From CAYXVU01 sp964468725 (lineage in GTDB: Bacteria; Acidobacteriota; Blastocatellia; UBA7656), in assembly GCA_964468725.1 (NCBI GenBank), contig CAYXVU010000036.1, positions 1-35,495 on the forward strand: a stretch of 35,495 nucleotides of DNA, given 5' to 3'. The notes under the pieces were generated by a model. The model searched no databases, was not told where the DNA came from, and saw nothing but the letters and a program-made list of their open reading frames with translations. Positions 21,540 through 29,248 of the stretch are shown here, piece after piece. How positions within the stretch are numbered: the first letter of the stretch is position 1; every line of letters begins with the position of its first letter. The position numbers and the translations under genes were made by a program.

Positions 21540-23957
21540 ATGAAAATTCGCGTGCTGCTTTTCGCCGTCTTCTTCACCCTCTTCGGTTTTGCCCAAGCGC
21601 AGACCGTAACCGAATACAAACAACCTCCGGCAGACATCGTTACGATGCTCGATGCCGCGCCGCTCCCGCAATCTTCCTTCAGCCCGGATGATCGCTGGAT
21701 GCTGTTGTTGCACCGACCGGCGATGCCGACGATTGCCGATCTCGCGCAGCCCATGTACAGGCTGGCCGGAACTCGCATCAATCCGCGCAGCAACAGCGCG
21801 TTTACGGCGTTGGGCATCAACCGCATTGTCGTTGTCGAAATCGCCACCGGGCGTGCGAAGGAGTTGCGCTTGCCTGCTAATGCCAAGATTGCTTCCCTCA
21901 GTTGGTCACCGAATGGTCGCTACTTCGCCTTTACCAATGGCGTGCAAAACGGATTGGAACTATGGGTTGCCGACCCCACTGCGAATAAAGCGAACAAAGT
22001 CGGCACAGCGATGTTGAACTCGACGACAGGAACTCCTATTCACTGGTTGCCCGATAGCAGCGGCTTGATCTGTACGCTGGTCGTCGCTCGCGGCGCGGAG
22101 CCGAAAGAGGCCGAAGTTCCGACCGGCCCTAAGGTTCAAGAGTCAACCGGTGAAATCGCTCCGGTGCCGACCTTTCAGGATTTATTGCAAAACGCACACG
22201 ATGAGAAGCTCTTCAAACACTATTTCACTTCGCAACTGGCGCGCATTGACCTCAACGGCGTCGTGAAACCGATTGGCTCGCCAGCCATCTTTGATGACGT
22301 GGATGTTTCGCCGGATGGCAAATATATCTACGTTGCGCGCGTTGTCGAGCCGTTCAGTTATTATGTGCCCTTCAGCGGCTTCGCTCAGGAATTGGAAGTT
22401 TGGGATGGGCGCGGAGCGATAGTGAAGAAAATCGCTTCCTTGCCGCTTGCCGAAAAGACGCCGACCGGCGGTGTGCGAACCGGGGCTCGTTCCGTGCGCT
22501 GGCAATCCGACACCGGCGCGACATTGGTCTATGCGGAAGCCCTTGATGGCGGTGACCCGAAAAAGAAAGTCCCCCATCGAGATCGCATCATGGTGATGGC
22601 TGCGCCGTTTACAGCCGAACCGCGCGAGCTATTCAAAACGGAATTACGTTTCGGCCAATTGCAATGGACGGAGCGCGGCGATTTCGCTATCTGGTCGGAG
22701 TTTGATCGCCCGACGCGCAAATCGCGCACCTATATTCAGGATTTGAAACAGGCCGGAGCCAGACCGCGACTCGCCTTCGATTTGCAAAGCGAAGACCGCT
22801 ACAACAATCCCGGCCAGTTTGAACAGACGACCAACAAAACCGGGCAGCGCGTCGTCGCACAATCGAGCGATGGTCAACATCTCTATTTGACGGGACAGGG
22901 AGCGACACCGCAAGGTGATCGCCCGTTTCTCAGACGCTTGAATGTCAGCACCTTGCAAATTTCTGAAGTCTTTCGTTCGCAAGACCCGTATTACGAAACC
23001 GTAATCGAAGTGTTGGACGCGGACGCCAAGCGGTTTGTCACCAGCAAAGAGTCGGTCACCGAACCTCCGAATTTTGTCCTTCACGATAGCGCACAAAACC
23101 GCACGCAAGCCCTGACAACATTCAGCGACCCGCAACCGGCATTTCGCCAGGTGAAAAAAGAGTTGGTCAAATATAAAAGGAGCGACGGCATTGAACTGTC
23201 CGGCACGCTCTATCTACCGCCCGATTACAAGGCGGGTGAAAAGCGACCGACATTTCTTTGGGCGTACCCGAATGAGTTCGCCTCTGCTGCTGCGGCCAGC
23301 CAAGTGACCGGCTCTCCCAATCGCTTCACGCGCGTTGGCGGCGCTTCACACCTATTTTTAGCTTTGCAAGGTTACGTGGTGTTGGATAATGCGGCGATGC
23401 CGATTCTCGGCGGCGATCAGGCAAATGACAAATTCGTCGAGCAACTGGTGATGAACGCCGAAGCGGCAATCAATTTTCTGGTCGAGCGCGGCGTCACCGA
23501 CCGTGATCGGGTTGGAGTTGGCGGCCATTCTTATGGTGCGTTTATGACGGCGAATTTGCTGGCTCACTGCGATCTGTTTCGCGCAGGGATTGCGCGCAGC
23601 GGTGCGTATAATCGCACCCTGACCCCCTTCTCGTTTCAGAGTGAGCGGCGCAGCATTTGGGAGGTTCCTGAAGTCTATTTGAAGATGTCGCCGTTTATGC
23701 ACGCCAACAAAGTCAACGAGCCGATCTTGTTGCTTCACGGCGAAGCCGATAACAACTCCGGCACCTTCCCAATTCAGTCTGAGCGGTTCTACCACGCGCT
23801 GAAAGGGTTGGGTAAACAGGCTCGCTATGTGACCTTGCCGCTGGAAGCGCATGGCTATGCGGCACGCGAATCGGTTCTGCATACGATCTATGAGATGCTG
23901 AGTTGGATGGACAGATATGTGAAGAATCCGGCGCGCGGTTCGCAAGCCCGTCAGTAG
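21540..23957 (+). CDS. Exported S9 family serine peptidase (S9D glutamyl-endopeptidase type)
   Basis: A protein of 805 residues. The start at 21540 follows GGAGG by 4 bases and opens with a signal peptide MKIRVLLFAVFFTLFGFAQA with an AQA-type cleavage site. The N-terminal half is a beta-propeller built of WD-like strands (for example IASLSWSPNGRYFAFTNG, DVDVSPDGKYIYVARV). The C-terminal alpha/beta-hydrolase domain has catalytic Ser664 (GVGGHSYGAFMTANLLAH), Asp737 (LHGEADNNSGTFP) and His771 (LPLEAHGYAARES). The sequence after the serine (FRAGIARSGAYNRTLTPFSF) and the ERRSIWEVPEVY stretch are typical of the S9D branch. It probably degrades peptides in the periplasm. An 89-base convergent spacer with a branched hairpin separates it from queD. 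Confidence 0.93.
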   Translation: MKIRVLLFAVFFTLFGFAQAQTVTEYKQPPADIVTMLDAAPLPQSSFSPDDRWMLLLHRPAMPTIADLAQPMYRLAGTRINPRSNSAFTALGINRIVVVEIATGRAKELRLPANAKIASLSWSPNGRYFAFTNGVQNGLELWVADPTANKANKVGTAMLNSTTGTPIHWLPDSSGLICTLVVARGAEPKEAEVPTGPKVQESTGEIAPVPTFQDLLQNAHDEKLFKHYFTSQLARIDLNGVVKPIGSPAIFDDVDVSPDGKYIYVARVVEPFSYYVPFSGFAQELEVWDGRGAIVKKIASLPLAEKTPTGGVRTGARSVRWQSDTGATLVYAEALDGGDPKKKVPHRDRIMVMAAPFTAEPRELFKTELRFGQLQWTERGDFAIWSEFDRPTRKSRTYIQDLKQAGARPRLAFDLQSEDRYNNPGQFEQTTNKTGQRVVAQSSDGQHLYLTGQGATPQGDRPFLRRLNVSTLQISEVFRSQDPYYETVIEVLDADAKRFVTSKESVTEPPNFVLHDSAQNRTQALTTFSDPQPAFRQVKKELVKYKRSDGIELSGTLYLPPDYKAGEKRPTFLWAYPNEFASAAAASQVTGSPNRFTRVGGASHLFLALQGYVVLDNAAMPILGGDQANDKFVEQLVMNAEAAINFLVERGVTDRDRVGVGGHSYGAFMTANLLAHCDLFRAGIARSGAYNRTLTPFSFQSERRSIWEVPEVYLKMSPFMHANKVNEPILLLHGEADNNSGTFPIQSERFYHALKGLGKQARYVTLPLEAHGYAARESVLHTIYEMLSWMDRYVKNPARGSQARQ

Positions 23958-23967
23958 GCGGTAACGA

Positions 23968-24032
23968 TCAGAACGGCTGTGATTGGCAGTCAATCTGCCA
24001 ATGCCGATGGCTTGCCATCACATCCGTTCTGA
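23968..24032. terminator. Branched inverted repeat between convergent genes (putative bidirectional terminator)
   Basis: Outer arms TCAGAACGGCTGT (from 23968) and ACATCCGTTCTGA (to 24032) pair with one mismatch. The interior can form two hairpins, TGGCAG-TCAAT-CTGCCA (23984-24000) and GATGGC-TT-GCCATC (24005-24018). Alternatively the outer stem extends as one 20-bp helix (to TTGGCA / TGCCA). There is no T tract, so simple intrinsic termination is uncertain. A cloverleaf-like shape is possible, but it lacks tRNA features. Confidence 0.5.
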
Positions 24033-24046
24033 GCCGATTGCGAAGG

Positions 24047-24424
24047 TCACGCTTTGACCTCGAAGGTGGCTGAAGTGCTCGGCGTTTCCCAGACGCGAAC
24101 TTTGTAAACCTTTACGCGTTCGTCATTGACCTCTTCTGCGACCTTGTGAAGGATGAACCCGGCAAGGTGTTCGGAGGAAGGGTTGAGCTCTTCATCAAAA
24201 GGCTTCAGTTCGTTTAGGTTTTGATGATCGAGATATTTCATCACTTGTCGAACGACCGCTTTTAAGTGGGTGAAGTCAACCAACATACCGATAGCGTCGA
24301 GTCTCTCCCCTCTGACATAGACCTCGACTTTCCAGTTGTGACCGTGCAGATTTTCGCATTTGCCCTTGTATCCGCGCAGCGCGTGAGCGGCGGAAAATTC
24401 TTCTTCGATCATGACTTCGTACAT
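24047..24424 (-). CDS. queD: 6-carboxytetrahydropterin synthase (QueD / PTPS family)
   Basis: A protein of 125 residues. It makes 6-carboxy-5,6,7,8-tetrahydropterin from dihydroneopterin triphosphate in queuosine and 7-deazaguanine synthesis. The zinc ligands are His14 (EEFSAAHALRG), His27 and His29 (CENLHGHNW). The catalytic Cys23 lies just before them, YLDHQNLNE supplies the second active-site histidine, and the C-terminal VRVWETPSTSATFEV binds the pterin with its glutamate. A purine-rich GGGAGCGAATCT precedes the ATG. No preQ1 riboswitch is recognisable upstream. Divergent from the isocitrate dehydrogenase gene. Confidence 0.94.
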   Translation of the reverse strand: MYEVMIEEEFSAAHALRGYKGKCENLHGHNWKVEVYVRGERLDAIGMLVDFTHLKAVVRQVMKYLDHQNLNELKPFDEELNPSSEHLAGFILHKVAEEVNDERVKVYKVRVWETPSTSATFEVKA

Positions 24425-24478
24425 AGATTCGCTCCCTTACCTCCCCAGTTTGGTCGTGATATTCGACTGGCTGCAAGC

Positions 24479-24559
24479 CTAGAAGACGGCTCAGACAATT
24501 GTCAATGAAGGGAAGGGCGCGCGGGATTCTTGTCTATCGGCGATGCCGTCTAGTAGTAT
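24479..24559 (+). promoter_or_regulatory. Candidate promoter and inverted-repeat operator before the isocitrate dehydrogenase gene
   Basis: TTGTCT (24530-24535), an 18-base spacer and TAGTAT (24554-24559). The spacer contains GCCGTCTAG (24545-24553), which is the inverse of CTAGAAGACGGC (24479-24490) apart from two extra bases. A 10-base palindrome GACAATTGTC lies between them (24494-24503). A regulator bridging the arms could control idh and divergent queD. Confidence 0.4.
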
Positions 24560-24608
24560 TAACGCCTTGTAAACAGAGATCGTAAATCGTTATAGGAGAA
24601 CCGATTGG

Positions 24609-25616
24609 ATGAAGCATAAGGTCACCTTGATTCCCGGCGACGGCATTGGCCCGGAGGTCACGGGCGCGGCCATTTCGGTCTTACGCGCCACCGGAGTTCA
24701 GTTCGAATGGGAATCGTTTGTCGTTGGCTCGGAAGCCCTGACCAAGTATGGCGATCCGTTGCCGAAAGACCTGATCGAATCAATTCGCAGAACCAAAGTG
24801 GCGCTCAAAGGCCCGGTCATTACGCCCATCGGCACGGGGTTCGTCAGTTCGAATGTGCGCTTGCGGAAAGAGCTTGATCTCTATGCCAACCTGCGTCCGG
24901 TGAAGTCGCTGCATGGTGTGCATTCGCGCTATGAAGATGTGGATTTGATCGTTGTCCGGGAAAACACTGAGGATTTGTATTCGGGACTTGAGCATGAAGT
25001 TGTGCCCGGCGTTGTCGAATCTTTGAAGATCATCACGGCTCGCGCCTCAACCCGTATCGCCGAATTCGCCTTTGAATATGCCCGCCGGGAAGGTCGTAAA
25101 AAGGTCACTGCCATTCATAAAGCGAACATCATGAAGTTGTCCGACGGGCTGTTTCTAAACTGTTTTCGTGAGGTGGCCAAAGCCTATCCCGAAATCACCG
25201 CCGACGATTTGATCGTTGACAATGCCTGTATGCAATTGGTAATTGACCCGCATCAATTCGATGTGTTGCTGTTAGAGAATCTCTATGGCGACATTGTGTC
25301 CGATTTGGGGGCGGGATTGGTTGGCGGATTGGGCATCGTTCCCGGCGCAAACATTGGCGATGACGTTGCCGTCTTTGAAGCCGTACATGGTTCGGCTCCG
25401 AATATCGCCGGACGTGGTATTGCCAATCCTACAGCATTGATTCAGACCTCAGTTTTGATGTTGCAATATCTCAATGAACGAGAAGCGGCAGAGCGGATAC
25501 AAAAAGCATTAGAGAAAGTTTTAGCCGAGCGCCATATCTTAACTCGTGATCTTGGCGGTCAAGCAACCACGCTGGAATATACCAACGCCATCATCAGTGC
25601 ATTGGATACCGTGTAG
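24609..25616 (+). CDS. NAD-type isocitrate dehydrogenase (isocitrate/isopropylmalate dehydrogenase family)
   Basis: A protein of 335 residues. Family marks are TLIPGDGIGPEV, the SSNVRLRKELDLYANLRP substrate loop, VVRENTEDLYSGLEHEV, HKANIMKLSDGLFL (catalytic Lys), DNACMQLVIDPHQFDVL, the metal-site NLYGDIVSDLGAGLVGGLG, and the cofactor loop EAVHGSAPNIAGRGIANP. The SSNVRLRK loop fits isocitrate rather than isopropylmalate, and the short length fits the NAD-dependent mitochondrial-like type. Homoisocitrate or isopropylmalate activity cannot be fully excluded. The ATG has AGGAGA 9 bases upstream. No leu genes are adjacent, which also favours a TCA-cycle role. Confidence 0.88.
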   Translation: MKHKVTLIPGDGIGPEVTGAAISVLRATGVQFEWESFVVGSEALTKYGDPLPKDLIESIRRTKVALKGPVITPIGTGFVSSNVRLRKELDLYANLRPVKSLHGVHSRYEDVDLIVVRENTEDLYSGLEHEVVPGVVESLKIITARASTRIAEFAFEYARREGRKKVTAIHKANIMKLSDGLFLNCFREVAKAYPEITADDLIVDNACMQLVIDPHQFDVLLLENLYGDIVSDLGAGLVGGLGIVPGANIGDDVAVFEAVHGSAPNIAGRGIANPTALIQTSVLMLQYLNEREAAERIQKALEKVLAERHILTRDLGGQATTLEYTNAIISALDTV

Positions 25617-25756
25617 TTCAAGTCAACCGGATTCGTGGTAGCTCTCGCAGCTCGCATCCCGTTTGCCTCTGGTTGTGGCCGGAGGCACCGGAGCTTCACA
25701 GCTTCTGTTTTTTCGCGCCGCACATCTGTAACCGGAAAATAGGAGGGCTGACGCCT

Positions 25757-27241
25757 ATGGAAATTACTGTCAGTGATAAACCGCTTACTGCCGTCACCGA
25801 TGACGTGATTCTTCTGCCTGTCTATGAATCGCAATCACCTGCCGAAGGTCTACTGGCAGAGATGAATCATCTGACGAACGGCGCGGTTGGACAAGCCTTT
25901 GAAAGCGGTGAGATGACCGGCAAACCACATCGTTGGGTCTCTCTTTACCTCAAGGGGGCGAGAGCGACACAGCGAGTGCTTCTGTATGGCGCTGGACAAG
26001 AGGAGAAGCTTTCCCCTCTCCAACAACAACGATGGGCGGGTTCGGCGCTACGAACCCTGGCATCCCGCAGCGCCCAATCGGTCGCGGTGGTTATGAACGG
26101 AAGTTGCGCGGGGGTAACGAGCGCTCGCGCCATTGTGGAAGGCGCATTGCTCGGATTGGTTGAAAGCAATGTTTACGCGACCGAAAAAGAGGCGCGAGCA
26201 GAAATCACTCGTCTGACCTTGATTGGCGAGGTCAGCGCCGAAGCTCATGAGGGCGTGCGGGTCGGAACCCTAATGGCAGAAGCGACGAATTTTGCCCGCA
26301 CATTGGCACACGAACCGGGCAACCTGATGACGCCTACGAAACTGGCAGAAGAGGCGGCGGCGATGGCTATGCGCGAAGGGCTGAGTTGTCAGGTGCTCAA
26401 TGAAGACGAAATGAAGCGGATAGGAATGGGGGCATTATTGGCCGTGTCTCGAGGCAGCGCCGAACCGGCGACCCTGACGGTTTTAGATTACTGCCCCTCA
26501 ACCGAATCGAACCATCAAGAGGTGATTGCGCTTATTGGCAAAGGCATCACGTTCGATTCCGGCGGCATTTCGCTCAAGCCTGCCGACCGCATGGAGGAGA
26601 TGAAATACGATATGGGCGGGGGAGCGGCTGTGATCGGCGCAATGCAAGCCATCGCCCGTCTTCGCCCGCAGGTACGGGTGCTCGGGCTGATTCCGGCATC
26701 AGAGAATCTCCCTTCCGGTCGAGCCGTCAAACCCGGTGATGTGGTCAGAAGTTTGAGCGGAAAGACCATTGAAGTCGTCAATACCGATGCGGAAGGCCGT
26801 TTGGTGTTAGCCGACGCCATTACTTATGCTATCCGCCTGGGTGCAACCCGCATTGTTGATGCAGCGACGCTAACGGGCGCGTGCGTGATCGCGCTTGGCG
26901 AAGTGCGCGCAGGCTTGATGTGCAATCATCAAGGGCTGGCCGATGAGTTGGTTGCCGCCGGAGATTTCAGTGGCGACCGCGTTTGGCAGTTGCCGCTTGA
27001 TCGAGAGTATGGCCAACTGATACGTAGCGAGATTGCCGATATGAAAAACATCGGCAATCGCACGGCTGGCGCGATTACCGGCGCAATGTTTATCAAGAAC
27101 TTCGTCGGCGACATTCCTTGGGCGCATCTGGATATCGCGGGGACGGCCTGGTTGGATAAAGAGAAGCCCTATTTGGCGAAAGGGGCAACGGGATTTGGCG
27201 TTCGGTTACTGGCGGAATTTGTTTCCCGCTGCGGAGGATAG
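25757..27241 (+). CDS. pepA: Leucyl aminopeptidase (M17 family)
   Basis: A protein of 494 residues; the start at 25757 follows GGAGG by about 10 bases, while the frame to 25673 lacks one. M17 enzymes are hexameric two-zinc aminopeptidases of the cytoplasm. An N-terminal macro-like domain (about 1-165) precedes the catalytic domain with TNFARTLAHEPGNLMTP. The zinc-binding GKGITFDSGGISLKP and MKYDMGGGAAVIG follow, then the signature VVNTDAEGRLVLADA, and LTGACVIALGEVRAGLM. The last part WAHLDIAGTAW closes the domain. All metal and catalytic residues seem present. A hairpin with TTT follows the stop. Confidence 0.95.
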   Translation: MEITVSDKPLTAVTDDVILLPVYESQSPAEGLLAEMNHLTNGAVGQAFESGEMTGKPHRWVSLYLKGARATQRVLLYGAGQEEKLSPLQQQRWAGSALRTLASRSAQSVAVVMNGSCAGVTSARAIVEGALLGLVESNVYATEKEARAEITRLTLIGEVSAEAHEGVRVGTLMAEATNFARTLAHEPGNLMTPTKLAEEAAAMAMREGLSCQVLNEDEMKRIGMGALLAVSRGSAEPATLTVLDYCPSTESNHQEVIALIGKGITFDSGGISLKPADRMEEMKYDMGGGAAVIGAMQAIARLRPQVRVLGLIPASENLPSGRAVKPGDVVRSLSGKTIEVVNTDAEGRLVLADAITYAIRLGATRIVDAATLTGACVIALGEVRAGLMCNHQGLADELVAAGDFSGDRVWQLPLDREYGQLIRSEIADMKNIGNRTAGAITGAMFIKNFVGDIPWAHLDIAGTAWLDKEKPYLAKGATGFGVRLLAEFVSRCGG

Positions 27242-27252
27242 GCTGTGGGAAT

Positions 27253-27274
27253 AAGCCGCCACCTTTGCGGCTTT
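27253..27274 (+). terminator. Short hairpin terminator after pepA
   Basis: AAGCCGC (27253-27259), loop CACCTTT, GCGGCTT (27267-27273), then T and ACAGCTTTAG. A perfect 7-bp stem with a short T tract. A TATACT box follows at 27285-27290 and may be the -10 of trxB, but I see no good -35. Confidence 0.55.
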
Positions 27275-27325
27275 ACAGCTTTAGTATACTGCCATTAGAA
27301 CTGAGGAAGAGAAACGGAGGAATCT

Positions 27326-28279
27326 ATGCAGGAAGTATATGACATGTTGATTGTGGGAGCGGGGCCTGCCGGACTGACTGCCGGACTGTACGGATCGCGC
27401 TCGAATCTGAAGACGGTGATTATTGAGAAAGGGATCATCGGCGGAGAACTGTTGAATACGGAAGCGATTGAAGATTACATCGGTTTTGAGCACATCAAAG
27501 GGGTTGATCTGGCAAAGCTGATGGAAGACCACGCTCGCAAATTCGGCGTCGAGATTCGCACTCACGAAGAGGTGAAAGCGGTTCGAAGAGTTGGCGATCT
27601 GTTTGAAGTGACGACCGATGCAAAGACCTATCTGGCAACTACCATCATCGCGACGGCAGGCGGTACGCCTTCCAAACTGGGCGTTCCCGGCGAAGAGGCA
27701 TTAAGCGGGCGCGGCGTCAGCTATTGTGCGGTCTGTGACGGCGCTTTTTTCAATGGACAGGTGATTACCGTCATTGGAGGAGGCGATGCGGCAGTCGAAG
27801 AAGCCAATTATTTGACGCGCTTCGGCAGCAAAGTCTATGTCGTTCACCGTCGCAGTGAGTTTCGCGCGCAGAAGATTCTACAGGACCAGCTCTTGCGCAG
27901 TCCGAAAGTGGAGGTGATCTATGACACGGTCGTCGAAGAGATCAAAGGCAGCCGAGAGGTTGAGCATCTAGTACTTCGCAATGTGAAGACCAGCGAGCGT
28001 TGGGAGCATCCGACGCAAGGGGTCTTCATCTTCATCGGGTTTAAGCCGAACACCTACTTTTTGGACGATCATCCGGCGCATGACGAGAGCGGCCACATTT
28101 TGACCAACGACAGAATGGAGACCAACGTTCCGGGACTATACGCGGCGGGCGACTTGCGCTCACAACTGGTCAGACAGATTACCAACGCCGTCGGCGATGC
28201 GACGGTCGCGGCTTTAGCGGCAGAGAAGTACATCACGCACCTACAGCACCAAAAGGCTGAAGCCAGCGCGCAAAGCTAA
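27326..28279 (+). CDS. trxB: Thioredoxin-disulfide reductase
   Basis: A protein of 317 residues that reduces thioredoxin with NADPH through FAD. The FAD fold starts DMLIVGAGPAGLTAGLYGSR. The redox pair is Cys134 and Cys137 in SYCAVCDGAFFNG (the usual CATC is CAVC here). The NADPH fold is ITVIGGGDAAVEEANYL with VVHRRSEFRA. The C-terminal VPGLYAAGDLRSQLVRQITNAVGDATVAA is the FAD closing motif. The ATG follows ACGGAGGAATCT. Head of an apparent three-gene operon with a DUF4149 membrane protein and a small cysteine-rich protein. A likely electron source for the peroxidases in the window. Confidence 0.95.
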   Translation: MQEVYDMLIVGAGPAGLTAGLYGSRSNLKTVIIEKGIIGGELLNTEAIEDYIGFEHIKGVDLAKLMEDHARKFGVEIRTHEEVKAVRRVGDLFEVTTDAKTYLATTIIATAGGTPSKLGVPGEEALSGRGVSYCAVCDGAFFNGQVITVIGGGDAAVEEANYLTRFGSKVYVVHRRSEFRAQKILQDQLLRSPKVEVIYDTVVEEIKGSREVEHLVLRNVKTSERWEHPTQGVFIFIGFKPNTYFLDDHPAHDESGHILTNDRMETNVPGLYAAGDLRSQLVRQITNAVGDATVAALAAEKYITHLQHQKAEASAQS

Positions 28280-28294
28280 GTTGAAGGAGTTTCG

Positions 28295-28849
28295 ATGGCC
28301 ATCAGCGCAACGAAGTTAGAGGGCATTGAAGAAAAGGCCGAGGCAGGCGTGAGCAAAGCCACTCTCACGCTCGCTTTTCTTGAATCTCTGTTGTTGTCCG
28401 TTTGGCTCGGTTCGATGATGTTTTTCAGTTTTGCCGTCGCGCCGAGCGCTTTCGCTGTTTTGCCGACGCGCCATCTGGCAGGCCAGATGGTGCAGAGCAC
28501 CCTTGCCAAAGTGGAAGTGCTCGGTCTGGTCATTGGCCTTTTACTGATGCTCATTCAGCTTGCCGGTTGGCGGCAACGCCGACACAATCGTGCGCGGTGG
28601 CTGCGTTTTGGGCTGCTCGGATTGATGGTCGGAGCAACTGCCTTGTCGCGGTTTTGGGTATCTCCTGCATTGAATCTGCTGAGAGGCCAAATGGGTGGCG
28701 TTATTGATGATGTGGCGGCCACCGACCCGCTGCGCCTGCAATTCAATGATCTACATCAGTATTCGGTTTGGCTGATGGGAACGGCAATGCTTGCCGGTAT
28801 CGCACTGATTTTCTTTACTCTGCGCGCATGGATGAAGCGACCCATATAA
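28295..28849 (+). CDS. DUF4149 domain integral membrane protein
   Basis: A protein of 184 residues with four predicted membrane helices: FLESLLLSVWLGSMMFFSFAV, VLGLVIGLLLMLIQLAGW, FGLLGLMVGATALSRFWV and WLMGTAMLAGIALIFFTLRAW. The WLGSMMFFSFAVAPSAF and the conserved N-x-L-H-x-x-S (FNDLHQYSVWL) are features of DUF4149 (TMEM205-like) proteins. Function is not established. An AAGGAG site stands 5-6 bases before the ATG, and the gene begins 15 bases after trxB. Its end overlaps the next gene by 22 bases, supporting tight co-expression. Confidence 0.87.
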   Translation: MAISATKLEGIEEKAEAGVSKATLTLAFLESLLLSVWLGSMMFFSFAVAPSAFAVLPTRHLAGQMVQSTLAKVEVLGLVIGLLLMLIQLAGWRQRRHNRARWLRFGLLGLMVGATALSRFWVSPALNLLRGQMGGVIDDVAATDPLRLQFNDLHQYSVWLMGTAMLAGIALIFFTLRAWMKRPI

Positions 28850-29127
28850 CAACCTGTTTGTGCCCGCTCTGCGGCAACGAATTGGATGTGCAGGAAGCGG
28901 GTGAGCGCGTTTCTGCACAGTCGCAAGACGTGTTGGTTTGGCGTAAAGATTGGGCGGCGATTGCTGCTGCCTTCACCGCGCAACGATCTCTCTCAAAAGC
29001 CGCCCTTCAGCTTGCCATGCCAGAAGAAGAGATGTTGCAAGTGTTGAACTTTTTATGTCTGGAAGTGTGTGGCTGCCGCACCGTCACCTGTCCTCCCTGC
29101 CTGGATGATTACCGGAGCGTCCTGTGA
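28828..29127 (+). CDS. Small cysteine-rich (zinc-ribbon-like) hypothetical protein
   Basis: A protein of 99 residues. The start at 28828 was chosen because its ATG leads straight to CLCPLCGNELDV. The longer frame to 28768 reads through the DUF4149 gene. The first CPLC knuckle is near residues 12-15. A helical middle (DWAAIAAAFTAQRSLSKAAL, then MPEEEMLQVLNFL) follows, and the end is cysteine-dense, CLEVCGCRTVTCPPCLDDY. The helical part resembles a winged-helix-like segment (an S-K-A-A-L-x-L-x-M pattern). It might bind metal or nucleic acid. No family recognised. The overlap with the preceding gene implies translational coupling. Confidence 0.65.
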   Translation: MDEATHITTCLCPLCGNELDVQEAGERVSAQSQDVLVWRKDWAAIAAAFTAQRSLSKAALQLAMPEEEMLQVLNFLCLEVCGCRTVTCPPCLDDYRSVL

Positions 29128-29191
29128 AACTGATGGGTAACAAAATCCCATAAGCCAAGCCCTTCGTGAATCGGATACCTCCGTCTGAAGG

Positions 29192-29201
29192 NNNNNNNNN
29201 N
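29192..29201. other. Assembly gap (ten N)
   Basis: Ten consecutive undetermined bases in the convergent spacer 29128-29248. The true gap length is unknown, since ten is often a placeholder. No gene is cut: the plus-strand gene ends at 29127 and the minus-strand gene at 29249, but additional sequence could be missing here. A short ATGGG/CCCAT hairpin lies left of it. Confidence 0.95.
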
Positions 29202-29248
29202 GACGATGACGGCGGCACGTGTTCGATATGACCAACCAGTGGTAACCG

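Noticed and set aside
22182..23993. Several long minus-strand open frames opposite the S9 peptidase
   Set aside because: The peptidase has a signal peptide, a full catalytic triad and continuous family similarity; the antisense frames are composition artefacts.
23968..24032. A tRNA-like gene
   Set aside because: The four-way fold lacks a T-loop sequence, a proper anticodon arm and a CCA or discriminator arrangement.
24425..24510. A possible preQ1 riboswitch before queD
   Set aside because: I looked for the short pseudoknot aptamer pattern with its A-rich tail and found neither; only a 10-base palindrome is present.
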